From contig NC_091976.1 in the NCBI RefSeq assembly GCF_036711975.1, forward strand, positions 5,580,001-5,644,000: DNA of 64,000 nucleotides, in the 5' to 3' direction. Source of the stretch: Onthophagus taurus (lineage: Eukaryota > Arthropoda > Insecta > Coleoptera > Scarabaeidae). Positions within the stretch are counted from its first letter, which is position 1. Each line of letters begins with the position of its first letter. The notes under the pieces were generated by a model that was given only the letters and a program-made list of their open reading frames with translations, was not told the origin of the DNA and ran no database searches. This document shows positions 33,359 through 45,300 of this stretch, one piece after another. A program made the translations under genes and the position numbers.

Positions 33359-36300
33359 ATGATTTGCAGCTTAACCGAACGTTTTAAAATGTTATTTCTC
33401 TTAATTCCGTTCTGTTTCTTTCAAACAACTATTTCAAGCGCTTCCGAACCAATCGTTACGATTTCTGACGGAAATTTAAGAGGATCAGTTCTTAAAGATA
33501 TCGATGGCAAACATTTTTTTAGTTTCCAATCGATTCCATTTGCAAAACCCCCAATTGGAGAACTAAGATTCAAAGTAAGTTTTATTATTAGAATCCATGT
33601 TGCGAGATTAATTAATAAAAATAAGATATAATAAAACAATAATGTGTTTTAAACTTCAGTTTCTCGCGTTTATTTTAAATTTCCTCGGTACCGGTTTCGA
33701 CACTATATTAGGTAATCATCAGCCGAATCTATAAAACAATTGAATTACAAAAAATCCTGTATGAATGAGAATAATTAAAACTATAAAATCTTATAAAATA
33801 TAATTTTTTACAAACTTACGGTCAAGAATAAAACTAATTTGAAATTGGAAACAAATAACGATTTCTCTCATGATCAACACTGGAAATATATAAAATCTAT
33901 TAAAAACAAACCGATAAAGGCGCAGGCATTGTTATATTAAGTAAAGATGAATATATAGAAAAAACTAACCAATTTATGAAAGAAAATAACTATGTTGAAC
34001 TTGAGCGGAACCCTTTAGAAATAGTTATTCGCCAAACCAGAGAAATTATTAATAAATGTAAGGACACATTGATTAAGTACTCGCCACATATAAATATTAA
34101 CAGTAAGATAGTCCAATCAAACTTTTTCAGCACTCTGTTTATACATATGAACCCAACAATCCCAAAACTGTATGCTTTACCTAAGCTTCATAAACAAAAT
34201 ATACCAATACGACCTATAACTTCCTATAATAACTCACCTACATATAAACTAGCATATTTCATGTTAAAAATTTTCAAAGAAATGAATTTTAAACCAAATT
34301 ATTCTATATTAAATTCATTGCAATTTATAAAGAAAGTAGAGGGTTTGGAACTTAATAATAGAGTGCTAATCTCGTTTGATGTAGTAAACCTTTACTCAAA
34401 TATTCCAATTGATTTCGTCTTGGATCTCACTAATAAAATGTTCAAAAATCATTTTGGTGACGACACAAACATTAATGACTTCAATAAAATCCTGAAACAC
34501 ATTGTTACCCAAAACTATTGTAATTTCAATGACAAAATTTATAAAGTTTGTGACGGTTTATCCATGGGTATGCCATTATCCGGCATTCTGGCAGATATAT
34601 TCTTGGACTATTATGAAAATAATTATATTATGACAAAACAGAATCCTTTCAGAAAACATATAATTAAATGGATAAGATATGTGGATGATATTTTTTGCAT
34701 ATGGGAAGGAAATCTTAGCACCTTGGACGAATTTCATAAATACCTAAACCAACTACATAATAAATTACAGTTTACCATCGAAATAGAAAATAATCACGTT
34801 TTAAATTTTTTAGATCTAATACTTAATAATATAGAAAATAAGATTAATTTTAACATTTATAAGAAAAATTCTTCTATAGCCACAATAATCCCATACGACT
34901 CGAATCATCCCATATCACAAAAGTTGTCTAGCTTCCGATTTTTCATTGAAAGAATTTTGAATTACCCTCTTCCACAAGAAAATAAGATCTCTGAACTTAA
35001 TTACATTTTTGAATTGGCGAAAAATAACAAATTTCCTACAAATATAATTAATAAAATAATACATAAAGTTAAATTAAAACAAGATCCTTTGTTTTCTAAG
35101 ATTCAAAATTCCAATATTCATAATCCTATACCCTTTAACTCTATTACAGCTGCAGCTAAAAAAATATTTTTGAAATATAACATTAATCTAGCATTTTCCA
35201 ATCACACTACTCTAAATAAATTACTATCTAATTACCATCTCAACAGTTATAACATAAATAATGAAAGTGGTGTTTATTTCATTAATTGTTTTAATTGCGA
35301 TAACATTTACATAGGACAAACAGGCCGAAAGTTGGAATGTAGAATAACAGAACATAAAAATAAAAGTAATTCTAACATTTATAAACACAGAAACGAAACA
35401 GGTCACAATATAGAATATAGTAACGTTAAACTTCTACACAAACGCAGCAAAGGTTTTAAATTAGACCTTTTAGAGCAGGGGTGGCCAACCAAAACGATCT
35501 TGCGGGCCACTTTGAAAATATTTTATAATCTCGCGGGCCGTATAAAAATTTTGTTGAGTACATATTTAAAACAGAATGATTTATTGTTATTGTTTTTATT
35601 ATTACTCAAAGATATGATGGATAAACATAGATAATATAATAATAAAATGATTAACAATAATTATATTTTATTTAATTAGTGAGATATTTGTTTTTCAACT
35701 CTTTCACTTAACTTTAGCAAATCTATATCTATGCGGGTATTTGCACATCGTAATTGGTGTTGTAGGTTTTCGTCTGTCAAGTTCGATCGTGATTTATGTT
35801 TGGTGAATTTTAATTTTGAAAAAAACGATTCACAGGTATAAGTTGATCCAGAAGCACTCACAACTTTTTGTGCCAAATTTCTCAAATTTGAAAATTTTTC
35901 TTTTGTGATATAAATGTTATAAAAATCTATTTTAGATTCTACCGTTTCAAAAATTTGTTTTAACTGACTATTGCATTGTAAGTCAATCAGTTCCATTTGA
36001 AGATATTCTGGGGCCGACTCGACCTCAACATGAAAGGGAGATTATATTTCAGAATATATTTCAAATATTTTGTTGTATTTGTCCAAATTAGTGAAACGAC
36101 TCTCAAAAGCAGCTGCAAGTTTTCTTATTTCTTTTGCATATTTAATGTAATTGTTACATTTTGAATTTTTCAAATCTTTTAACAATGGAAAGTGTTGAAC
36201 GTTATTATTTTTCAATTGAGATTCAAATAACAATAATGCTTTGATGTGATTAAACATATCGATTATTAAATTATCTTTCCCCTGTAATGATATATTTAAT

Positions 36301-39300
36301 TGATTGAGTTTTTCGACAATATCCACTAAAAAGCATAAATCCAATAACCATTCATCATTTCTTAATTCTGGTACTGGTATTTGCTTATCATTCATAAACA
36401 AATCAATTTCTTGACGTAACTCATAAAATCGCTGTAAACATCTTCCACGACTTAACCATCTGACATGACTGAAGTATACTACGTCACCATATTCAGAATC
36501 CAATTCTTTCAGGAACTCCTTAAATTGTCGGTGAGGAAGTGCATGTGATCGAATGTAATTAACTGTTTTTATGACTACTTGCATAACATGATTCATCGAT
36601 AATACTTGGGCACATAGATTTTGTTGGTGAATCAAACAGTGGATTATAAATAAATCATCTCTTTTACAGCAATTATGAGTTTTGTTCTTGGATTCTATTT
36701 TACCGATCAGTAATTTTATAGCTCCCTTATTTTTGCCGATCATAGCAGGCGCCCCATCTGTTGATATTCCAGTAAGAATTTCCAAACCCAAGTTGTTTTC
36801 GCGTAAACAGTTTTCAACAGCATGGAAAATATCTTCACCTTTTGTAGTATCTTTCAAACTTAGCAAGCTTAACAGTTCTTCAGTTATTTCAAATGATTCA
36901 TTTATTCCACGAACGAATACTACAAGTTGAGCTGTATCTGAAATGTCTGTACTTTCGTCGAATGCTAAGGAAAAATATTTGAAATCTCGAATTCGATCGC
37001 GCAGTTTTACAATAATTTCATTTGAAATGTCATTAATTCGATGACACACTGTTTGCCGGGACAGACTTATATTCGAAAATAGTTTACTTTTATCAGGAAC
37101 AATATCGTTTGCTACAGCTTCTAAACATTCTTTCACAAATTCACCATCCGAAAATGTTTTCATTTTTTTTGCTATCAAGAATGAAACAGAATAGCTTGCC
37201 TTGACAATATTGAAAGGTTGCTGTAAAGCTGAACCAAACATTTTTTGTTGAGTCTTAATTGTGACTTTAATTCCTGGAGCTTCGATTGTTTCACTTCTTT
37301 ATCGAATTTCAAATAATCATTGTGTTTTGTTTCGTAGTGTCTTTTAACGTTAAACACAGCGACGGTTTCTCGACAAATTAAACACATTAATTTTGTGTTT
37401 TGAGTTATAAAAAAATACTTTTCTTCCCATTCATCGCTACACCTTCTATTTTCGTCCAGTATTTTTCTTTTCTTTGCACTCATACTGATAAAATTAGAAG
37501 GAAATAAAAAAAATAAAATAATTTAATTAATTTTTAATTTAATGGAATTTGTATTACCTGCTTTCACATAAAACGAAACTGGAAAACAAATTATCAACTA
37601 GCACTGACGCACTTCAATAGTCAAAGTGAGCGGACAGATTTTAACGCCGTTTTTTACACAGCCACCGGCAAACAAGGACCTAGCCAGGTATTGCAATAGA
37701 GGGGTTACTCAAAAGGGTTTTTGAAGGACAATAAATAAACAATAAAAGAAGTCGAATTTCTAGGGATAGGTTCTCTTATTATAACCGATTTACAATGAGG
37801 ATATTGGGGCTGGACTTCCAGGCGCCAAGTATTTAACTACTTCCACATATTGACAGTATTTCTTCTAAAGCTCCATAAATAACCAGGTCTAACTTTTTGA
37901 AAATAAAATTATCAAGCTCTTTTTTTCTTTTACATATAATTTGTTATTAGCTGGTAAATTTAGGTTATTTTATTGGTAAATTAATAAATCTCGCGGGCCG
38001 CAAAATTATCCGGAGCGGGCCGCGGGTTGGCCACTCCTGTTTTAGAGGCTTATGAAATTAATAAATATAAAAAAAAAATACACCCTCCTTAACGATCAAA
38101 TAGATCTTAATTTTACACCTCTATTTAAATGTTTAAATGATTTTTGAAACGGCGAATTGTTAAATTTAATTTTCCTTTCTTCTCAAACCCGTTTTTTAAA
38201 AAAACTCATTTCATAACTTGTATTATTGTATTGAGTCCTTGATTTATGTTTCATGTCTCGTGTCTTTTCGTGAAAATAATTCGAAATTGTTAGTTACGTG
38301 TGAAATTTTATCTCTAATGACCAAACAGATGTTTCCAATTTCAAATCAGTTTTATTCTTGACCGTAAGTTTGTAAAAAATTATATTTTATAAGATTTTAT
38401 ATTATTTTATTTATAGTTTTAATTATTCTCATTCATACAGGATTTTTTGTAATTCAATTGTTTTGTAGATTCGGCTGATGATCACCTAATATAGTGTCGA
38501 AACCGGTACCGAGGAAATTTAAAATAAACGCGAAAAACTGAAGTTTAAAACACATTATTGTTTTATTATATCTTTTTTTTTTTCAAAGTAAGTTATTAGC
38601 ATTATTTTAATGTCAAATTTAATTTAGTACCAAAATTCTGTAATTTTTAGGATCCACAACCAGTTGAAAAATGGTCAGGAACTCTCGATGCAACCATAGA
38701 ATCTCCAATATGTCTACAAAAAGTTTTCGTTCTAAATACATTCGCAGGAACCGAAAATTGTTTATATCTCAATGTTTACACACCGAAAGTAGAAATAACC
38801 TTTATGTTGACCTTACTTTTTATTAAAGAAAATCTCATTTTAGTTAAAACCAAAAAAACTGAAACCCGTTTTGGTTTTTATACACGGTGGTGGGTTTACT
38901 GAAGGAACCGGAAATTACAGCACTTATGGACCAGAGTTTTTGATGACCCAAGATATCGTCCTAGTCACTATTAATTACCGATTGGGAATCTTAGGATTTA
39001 CCCATTTTAACAATCCAAATGTTAACGTGACTGGAAATGCTGGTCTTAAAGATCAAACTATGGCTTTAAAATGGGTTCGGCGAAATATTCGTAATTTTGG
39101 TGGTGATCCCCAAAGAGTTACGATAAGCGGAGAAAGTGCTGGTGCAGCCAGTGTACATTTACACGTTTTATCTCCGTTATCACAAGGTTTATTTCAAAGA
39201 GCTATTCTGCAAAGTGGGACTGCTTTATCGCCTTGGTGTAATGGGCAAAGGAATAATGGAGTTGCTTCGGCAAAATTTTTAGGTTTTGAGGGTGATGATG

Positions 39301-42300
39301 AAGAAGAAATGTTGAAGTTTTTACAAAATGTTACTGATCATCAATTGGAAAAAGCTTCCCTTAATGCTACTATGGTAAGTGCTACTAATGATCATCTTTT
39401 TGATTTATATGATAAACCCTCCTCCTTTATCCGTGCTTGAGATATTTTAATAATCACCAATATCAGTATTTTTACGCAAAATTACCACACCATATCTCTG
39501 GGAGTGGTGTGATTGAAGACGTTGCGCCGGCACAGTCTTGAACGTTTTTATACCATGTACGCTACTTGTACAGGCCCAGGGCAATTTTAATTCAAACAAA
39601 AAAAAATCAATTCTAGTGCCACTCAAGTCGAAATCCAAGTAAACACCACAGATACTTATTCAAAAGTTATTGCTGCATTAACGGAAAAGAGAACTCAACT
39701 TCATACATATTAACTCAAAAAAATCATAGCTTCAGAGTGTTGGTCAAAAATATCCATTCCTCTACAGAATTGGATGATCTAAAGAAAGCAATGGAAAACC
39801 TTGGCCACAAAGTTAAAAATGTGTCAAATATACGACAGAGAAACAGCAAAAAGGAGATGCAACAAATAAGGCTATTTACAAAACCATAAAGTTCCTAGAT
39901 ACAATTCCGCCTGCTATAAAGGTTACGCCATTTATAAAGAGTGAATACTAACATAAGCTTTGCTCAGGTCACATTTCAATCTGCTGATAAGAAGACTCAA
40001 AATCAGAAACCCGAACTATCTAATGTTATTCAAACTAATCTATCATGATCATCACTAAACACCCTAGAGGTAATAATCTATAAAATGATGGCAAAATGGA
40101 TAAAATGTTAGACCTACTAGTCACTCTACTTTCGACGTTACACATTCAATAATATTAAAATTGGAGTCTGGAACGCTAACGGATTAATGAATCGTCACAA
40201 GAACTCAACTATTTATAGCCGAACACAAACTCGATCTCATGCTTATCTCTGAAGCATATTTGACAAAGAGAAGTTCCAACATCCTTTAGGCCGAGTATAA
40301 GGAGGAAAACGGTGTTTCCAGCCTCCAGCTTCCAGCCATTTTCAGCCGTGTACTGCCCACGGAATAAAAGTATATCAAAGAATAACTTGAACAGATTCTA
40401 TAGAAAACTAGATCACAGATTCATAGCGACTTGAGTTTACAATGCTAAACACCACCAATGAGGTTTTAAGATAATTACACCAAAAGGGAGAAAATTATTA
40501 AATTCAGTTCAACAAAATTGTCTTTACACACACTCCATAGAACACCCTACGTACCGGTCCTTTGACATATCAAGATTTCTAACCGTTCTTTGTAAATTTA
40601 TATCTAGATGCTCGCTAGGTATTCAAAGATGTTTTAGATATCTCAATGGACATCCAAATTCCCGTCATATCGACGGATTATATAGAAACAACGAACACAA
40701 ATTTAACCCAACATATTCAGAAAGCTGATGGGCTGCAACACTTTCACCGAAACACATGGACGAATTGACTACTTAGCCAAATCATATATTACAGCAAAAG
40801 AGTACAAATAAAGGCAAAACTGCTGCTTATCGTAAAACAAATTTCAATTCAACGCCGCACAGACATTGCCTGAAAACTCTAACAAATTCTGGTGATTGTG
40901 AAATAAGTTACTCTTTATGGAAACTTAGCTTATCCAAAAGCCAACGTGATATTTATTGTCTGGGCTGCAGCATGTATCTGATTTGGCAATATTTGCTCAG
41001 TATTAACTTCAGTGGCGTACACTATGCTTTTTAAATGACCCGAAAAGTAAAAATCAAGAGGGTTGAGGCCAGGCGATCACGGTGGCCAGGCCATTGGACC
41101 ATCTCGACTTGTCCATCTTACAGGAAACACATTATCAGATTATATCAGATATCTAGGAAACTAAAAAACTTTTACTACAATTTTTTCACCAATTAGTCAT
41201 TATTTGTCATAGGTAATAAATCCTCAAGTTTATGCGTATAGGTTGAGAATCACCCTGTATAACTTCAGTCTTTCAACCTCACATGACAAAAACTTTATCT
41301 ACTCAAGAAGAACACATGGGGGACACTCTAGAGACCCCTTACCAAACACATTGTTTACCGACGGAAAAGTTTAAAAAGACAGACCTCGGTATGATTACAA
41401 CTTTGAAACCCAGAAAAGCCCCTGCTTTGCGATCTCATTATAGGGCAAATATAGAAAAATATAGCTCATTACCTACGTTTTTAATGTCATGCTGCGACTC
41501 GAATACTTCCCAGTACAATGAACAATTGCTGAAGTTAAAATGCTAGCTAAACCCGATAATGACTAAAACGAAGCGGCATCTTACCACCCTATCAGTTTGC
41601 TTCTGCTGCTTGATGAAGTATTCGCAAAAAAGTTGCTGCTCAAGCTTAATCCTTATCTGAAAAATGTAATATCATATTATCATTTTGGATTCAGAGAACA
41701 CCACGGTATCATTCGAAGAAAAAAGCTACTGTTCGACGGTTCTCTACTGCGATCATACTTTTAAAAAGGTACACCTGTTATGAAAACTAATAAGGAACGC
41801 CCTCGGAATTGGACAGATGTAGGAGGACGACCACGGCGAGGAAAACAAGACTTGAATATTGGAACCTGAATGTGTTAAGCTGATACAAACCTGTAGAAGC
41901 TAAAAAATCAGCAAATCTATAGTAGGAGAGAGAGAGGCACATTGATGCGATTTTTGCTTAACAGCAGCTGTTACGTTTAGGGAATATTGAGCAGTTTTGC
42001 AACTTTTGTTAAAATTTAGATTAGGCCTTTCCGTATATCCCTTAGTTGTCAAAGTTCATAAATGTATTATAATTTAGACACAAAAAATTTTTCAAAAAGA
42101 AATCGTCTTCTGTATCAAACTACCTCACAATGAGGCAGTTTGGGGGTACATTGATACAAGTAAGAAATTAATAAGAAAACCAATACTTAAAAATATTTAT
42201 TGAATTACAATATTTAGTAAACTAGGAAAATACAAATAACTAGCCAGGCGGGCTGTACCACCCACAGGAATTGGGCTCGGAAGTTTAAATATAATATCTT

Positions 42301-45300
42301 CACGTGATACTGAACTGATATCATCATTTTGTGGAAAAGAAAATCGTAAAAACTTAATGTCCATTTCGTGTTCATCAAGTATACGCAATAGTTCCTCAAA
42401 AAATTATTGACAGTTTTTTTTGGTGCAAAATTTTACAACAACAAAATCATCAACATTCAACAGATTGTCATCGCACAGTGGTGGAGATTCCTCGTTGTTG
42501 ATATCATCTACTGAATCAGAAGAAAACCCTAACTCCTGCTGTGTATATATTGCAGTATTTGTATTTATTTTTAGTTACCTGCATTAATTTCTTTTCGTTC
42601 CTTTGCTTCAAATTTTCTTCTAATCTAATTTTTTTCTGGAGTTGATGTGTAAATACGACATTTTCCTTTCTTCACTTTCGAAGTTATCTTTCTGGCTCCT
42701 GCCTTGAAAAACGGTTTAACGTGTTCAGGAAGATGATTCAGAATTGAAGCACTTTCATTCAATTCTGTGGAAGCTGATACCACCGACGTTGATGCCACTT
42801 GATTTAGTACCACAGATGTTGGTGGTTCTGGTAAAGTTGATATAGATAGGTTTGGGCTCTTACTGGTTAGGCCTTGACTATGTTCGGGGTTGTTTGTATG
42901 ATTAGTTAAATCAAGATCATCTCGATCAGTTACATAACTAGATAAAAAGTCTTCATCAGAGAAAACTAATTTGTTTATTGGCCAAATTCCTGGTTTCTCA
43001 AAAGCCTTTAAAACATTTTTGGGAGTAAATGAATTCAAAAACGCTTTGTTTGCTAAAAAAGGAATATCGTAAATAGATATTTGCTTTCAAGCATTGGTCA
43101 ACATCCGGTCATTAAATGCACTTTTGAGATTGGCTTTGAACGGGCCATAAACTCCAACGTCTAGCGGTTGAAGTTTATGGCTAGTGTGTGGAGGAAACCA
43201 CAGAATTGTGATACCGTTTGCTCGGCAATAATTAATTGCATCTACGGTACACACAAAAAAAAGATTGCTTATTTCAAGTAGATTTTACTTCACTGGAGTA
43301 AATGGTAGGTTCCTATATAATCAAGCGTATGGTTAGTGGAACAGAGGAAAATATATATTCAGATTTCTAAGTAAATATATACTCAATTTGAATATATCAC
43401 TTATTTAACACAAGAAAACTGTGTTTTCAGAGAAGTACGTTATAATTTCAGAACAACCGATTTACATATTCTAATTAAGTATTTTATTGTTTCAGTGTAG
43501 ATTATGGTGTAGTTAAAAGAAAAATATCAATTAGTTTCTTCAATCTATTAAAAAGGTTCACCAGATCTACTTGATATTTGAAAGAAGGTAATCGTGTCAT
43601 TGGGATAAATGTATCAACTACTTTGTTTAAAGCATCATTTTTTCCCGTTGAACTTTTGTAGTGTTATATCAATCGGATTATACCTTCACTCAATAATTTG
43701 ATATTATTTAATGAAGTATTAATACAGGTCGTTTTTAATAAATAATAGAATTGAATTACTACTTTATGTTAAGACGTTTATTTGTTCACTTATTTACAGT
43801 TCTAAAAATATCGCAACAATAGATTTACTTATTATGGGTAAAACGGTAACTATTGTGGTTCCTAAAAAAGGGTTACAGGGGACGCTAGATGGAGCACCTG
43901 TTTCATAATAATGTTTGTCAAAACTTGAGTTCTTGTATTTAGCCTTCCCAATCACCCATTTTCGAGTCCTGCAATAGTTACTATTCTGAAACCCAACCAT
44001 ATATTAATGCCTATTACTTAATATTGAACTTAGCAGAAATCTCTAGCATTTTAATCTCTCGTGTTAACGAACCGTAAAAGATGGATTTTTTAATCTGATT
44101 ATCTAGGTTTTTGATAAATTTCCATTAAAATGATATGAACGTTTCTGCAACCAAGCATTAAAACAATGAAATATACATAGAAATAGGTTTTCACAATAGT
44201 TATCGAAAGATAATAAAGACAAACTAAATAAACTTAACACGACCCAGAAACATAAACATCCCCATTTGAAAGTTCATGTAGATTAAAAGGGGTTTCAAAA
44301 AATATATCATTAATTTGAATAATTTTAGAATTTCGTTCATTATTATCGGAAATCACTTTGTAACCCTTATAATGAGAACTGTACTCGCGTGTATTCATAG
44401 TGCTACAAAGAAAATAAATAATGTTATATGTATGTATTCAGAATTAACAGTAAGAAATGGATTTTGAAGCAATGTAGGTCATCAAACATAACTGCATGAT
44501 TAGAGTCTAATGCAGGCTTACATAAAATGTCAAAACATTCTTTTAAAATTTCAAGTGGTTTAAACAATAAAGTATTTTCTATACAATCTAAAATTTGTTG
44601 TACCAAATTTCGTGTTATTGATAAATTATCATAAAGGCCAGCGACAAATATCTTCAGTGATTCACTGAAAGCAGTTTTAAATTTTTTTAAATATACAGTC
44701 ATGTCAATTTCTATGGGTTCTGAATTGATAGACGATAATGGTCGCACTGTATACAGTGCGACTCATGGTTATCAAGAAGCAATAGAATTAGGCGTTCAGT
44801 TGATGAATTTATATGCTTGCATAAATGCTTTAATACTTCCAAGAACAAATCACTCGTCATCCAACCTGATTTAGAAGCTAAGCCAAGTGAGCAGTTTGGC
44901 GCCTCATTCAGGAAGTAATTTTTGAATCTAACTCGAGGGAATATAAATGCTGGAGAATGACAATCATCTTGAATTATACGAAATTCAATTCTAAGGTGAG
45001 GCACATTGATACATGCATCAAAGATGGCTCATCTTGTTTCGTATCAATGTACCCCACTAGACACTTTAATAAGAAATAGCTACTCATACATAACCTTCAA
45101 TTTTGTTAAAAAAAACATAACTGGCTGTTATCTTTCATAAAAATATAAACTGTTACTGTCTATAAACGTTCTCTAAAACTTAACTAAATACGAAAAGAAC
45201 GAAGTGAAATAAATTACCAAAACTTACGTTATTTACTGCAAAACAAACAATAATATTCTCTGGAAACACTTATGACACTGCACATTACAAACTTCAACAC

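Larger units (their letters stand above)
33904..38100 (+). pseudogene. Penelope reverse transcriptase and GIY-YIG endonuclease, split by hAT
   Basis: Open from 33904 (DKGAGIVILSKDEYIEKTN) to the hAT insertion at 35476, resuming at about 38048 (AYEINKYKKK). RT motifs: [11 protein letters not shown] (about 34162), PIRPITSYNNSPTYK, ISFDVVNLYSNIPI with first Asp (about 34380), GLSMGMPLSGILADIFLDYY (about 34555) and RYVDDIFCIW (about 34677). The GIY-YIG-like nuclease: GVYFINCFNCDNIYIGQTGR at about 35270 then ECRITEHKN. No stop is seen before the hAT, so the element was probably intact apart from its N-terminus when hit. Confidence 0.87.
33624..38573 (+). mobile_element. Penelope-like element in esterase intron 1, with inverted terminal repeats
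   Basis: Arms of about 245 bp at 33624-33870 and 38330-38573 are inverted copies (AGATATAATAAAACAATAAT outward end; TTTCCTCGGTACCGGTTTCG inside). Between them lies a Penelope RT with GIY-YIG endonuclease. Penelope elements are known to carry such terminal repeats in inverted or direct order. A hAT element interrupts it at 35476-38039. Confidence 0.85.
41920..45059 (-). mobile_element. pogo-like element 1 in esterase intron 3
   Basis: The left end region AGTAGGAGAGAGAGGCACAT (41921) and the right end, inverted, AGTGGGGTACATTGATACG (45057 inward) are related ends; TA lies at 41918-41919 and at 45058-45059. GAGGCACATTGATAC is also found just inside the right end (about 44999). The transposase is on the - strand in two pieces, separated by a 1.5 kb insertion at 43262-44750. 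Confidence 0.7.
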
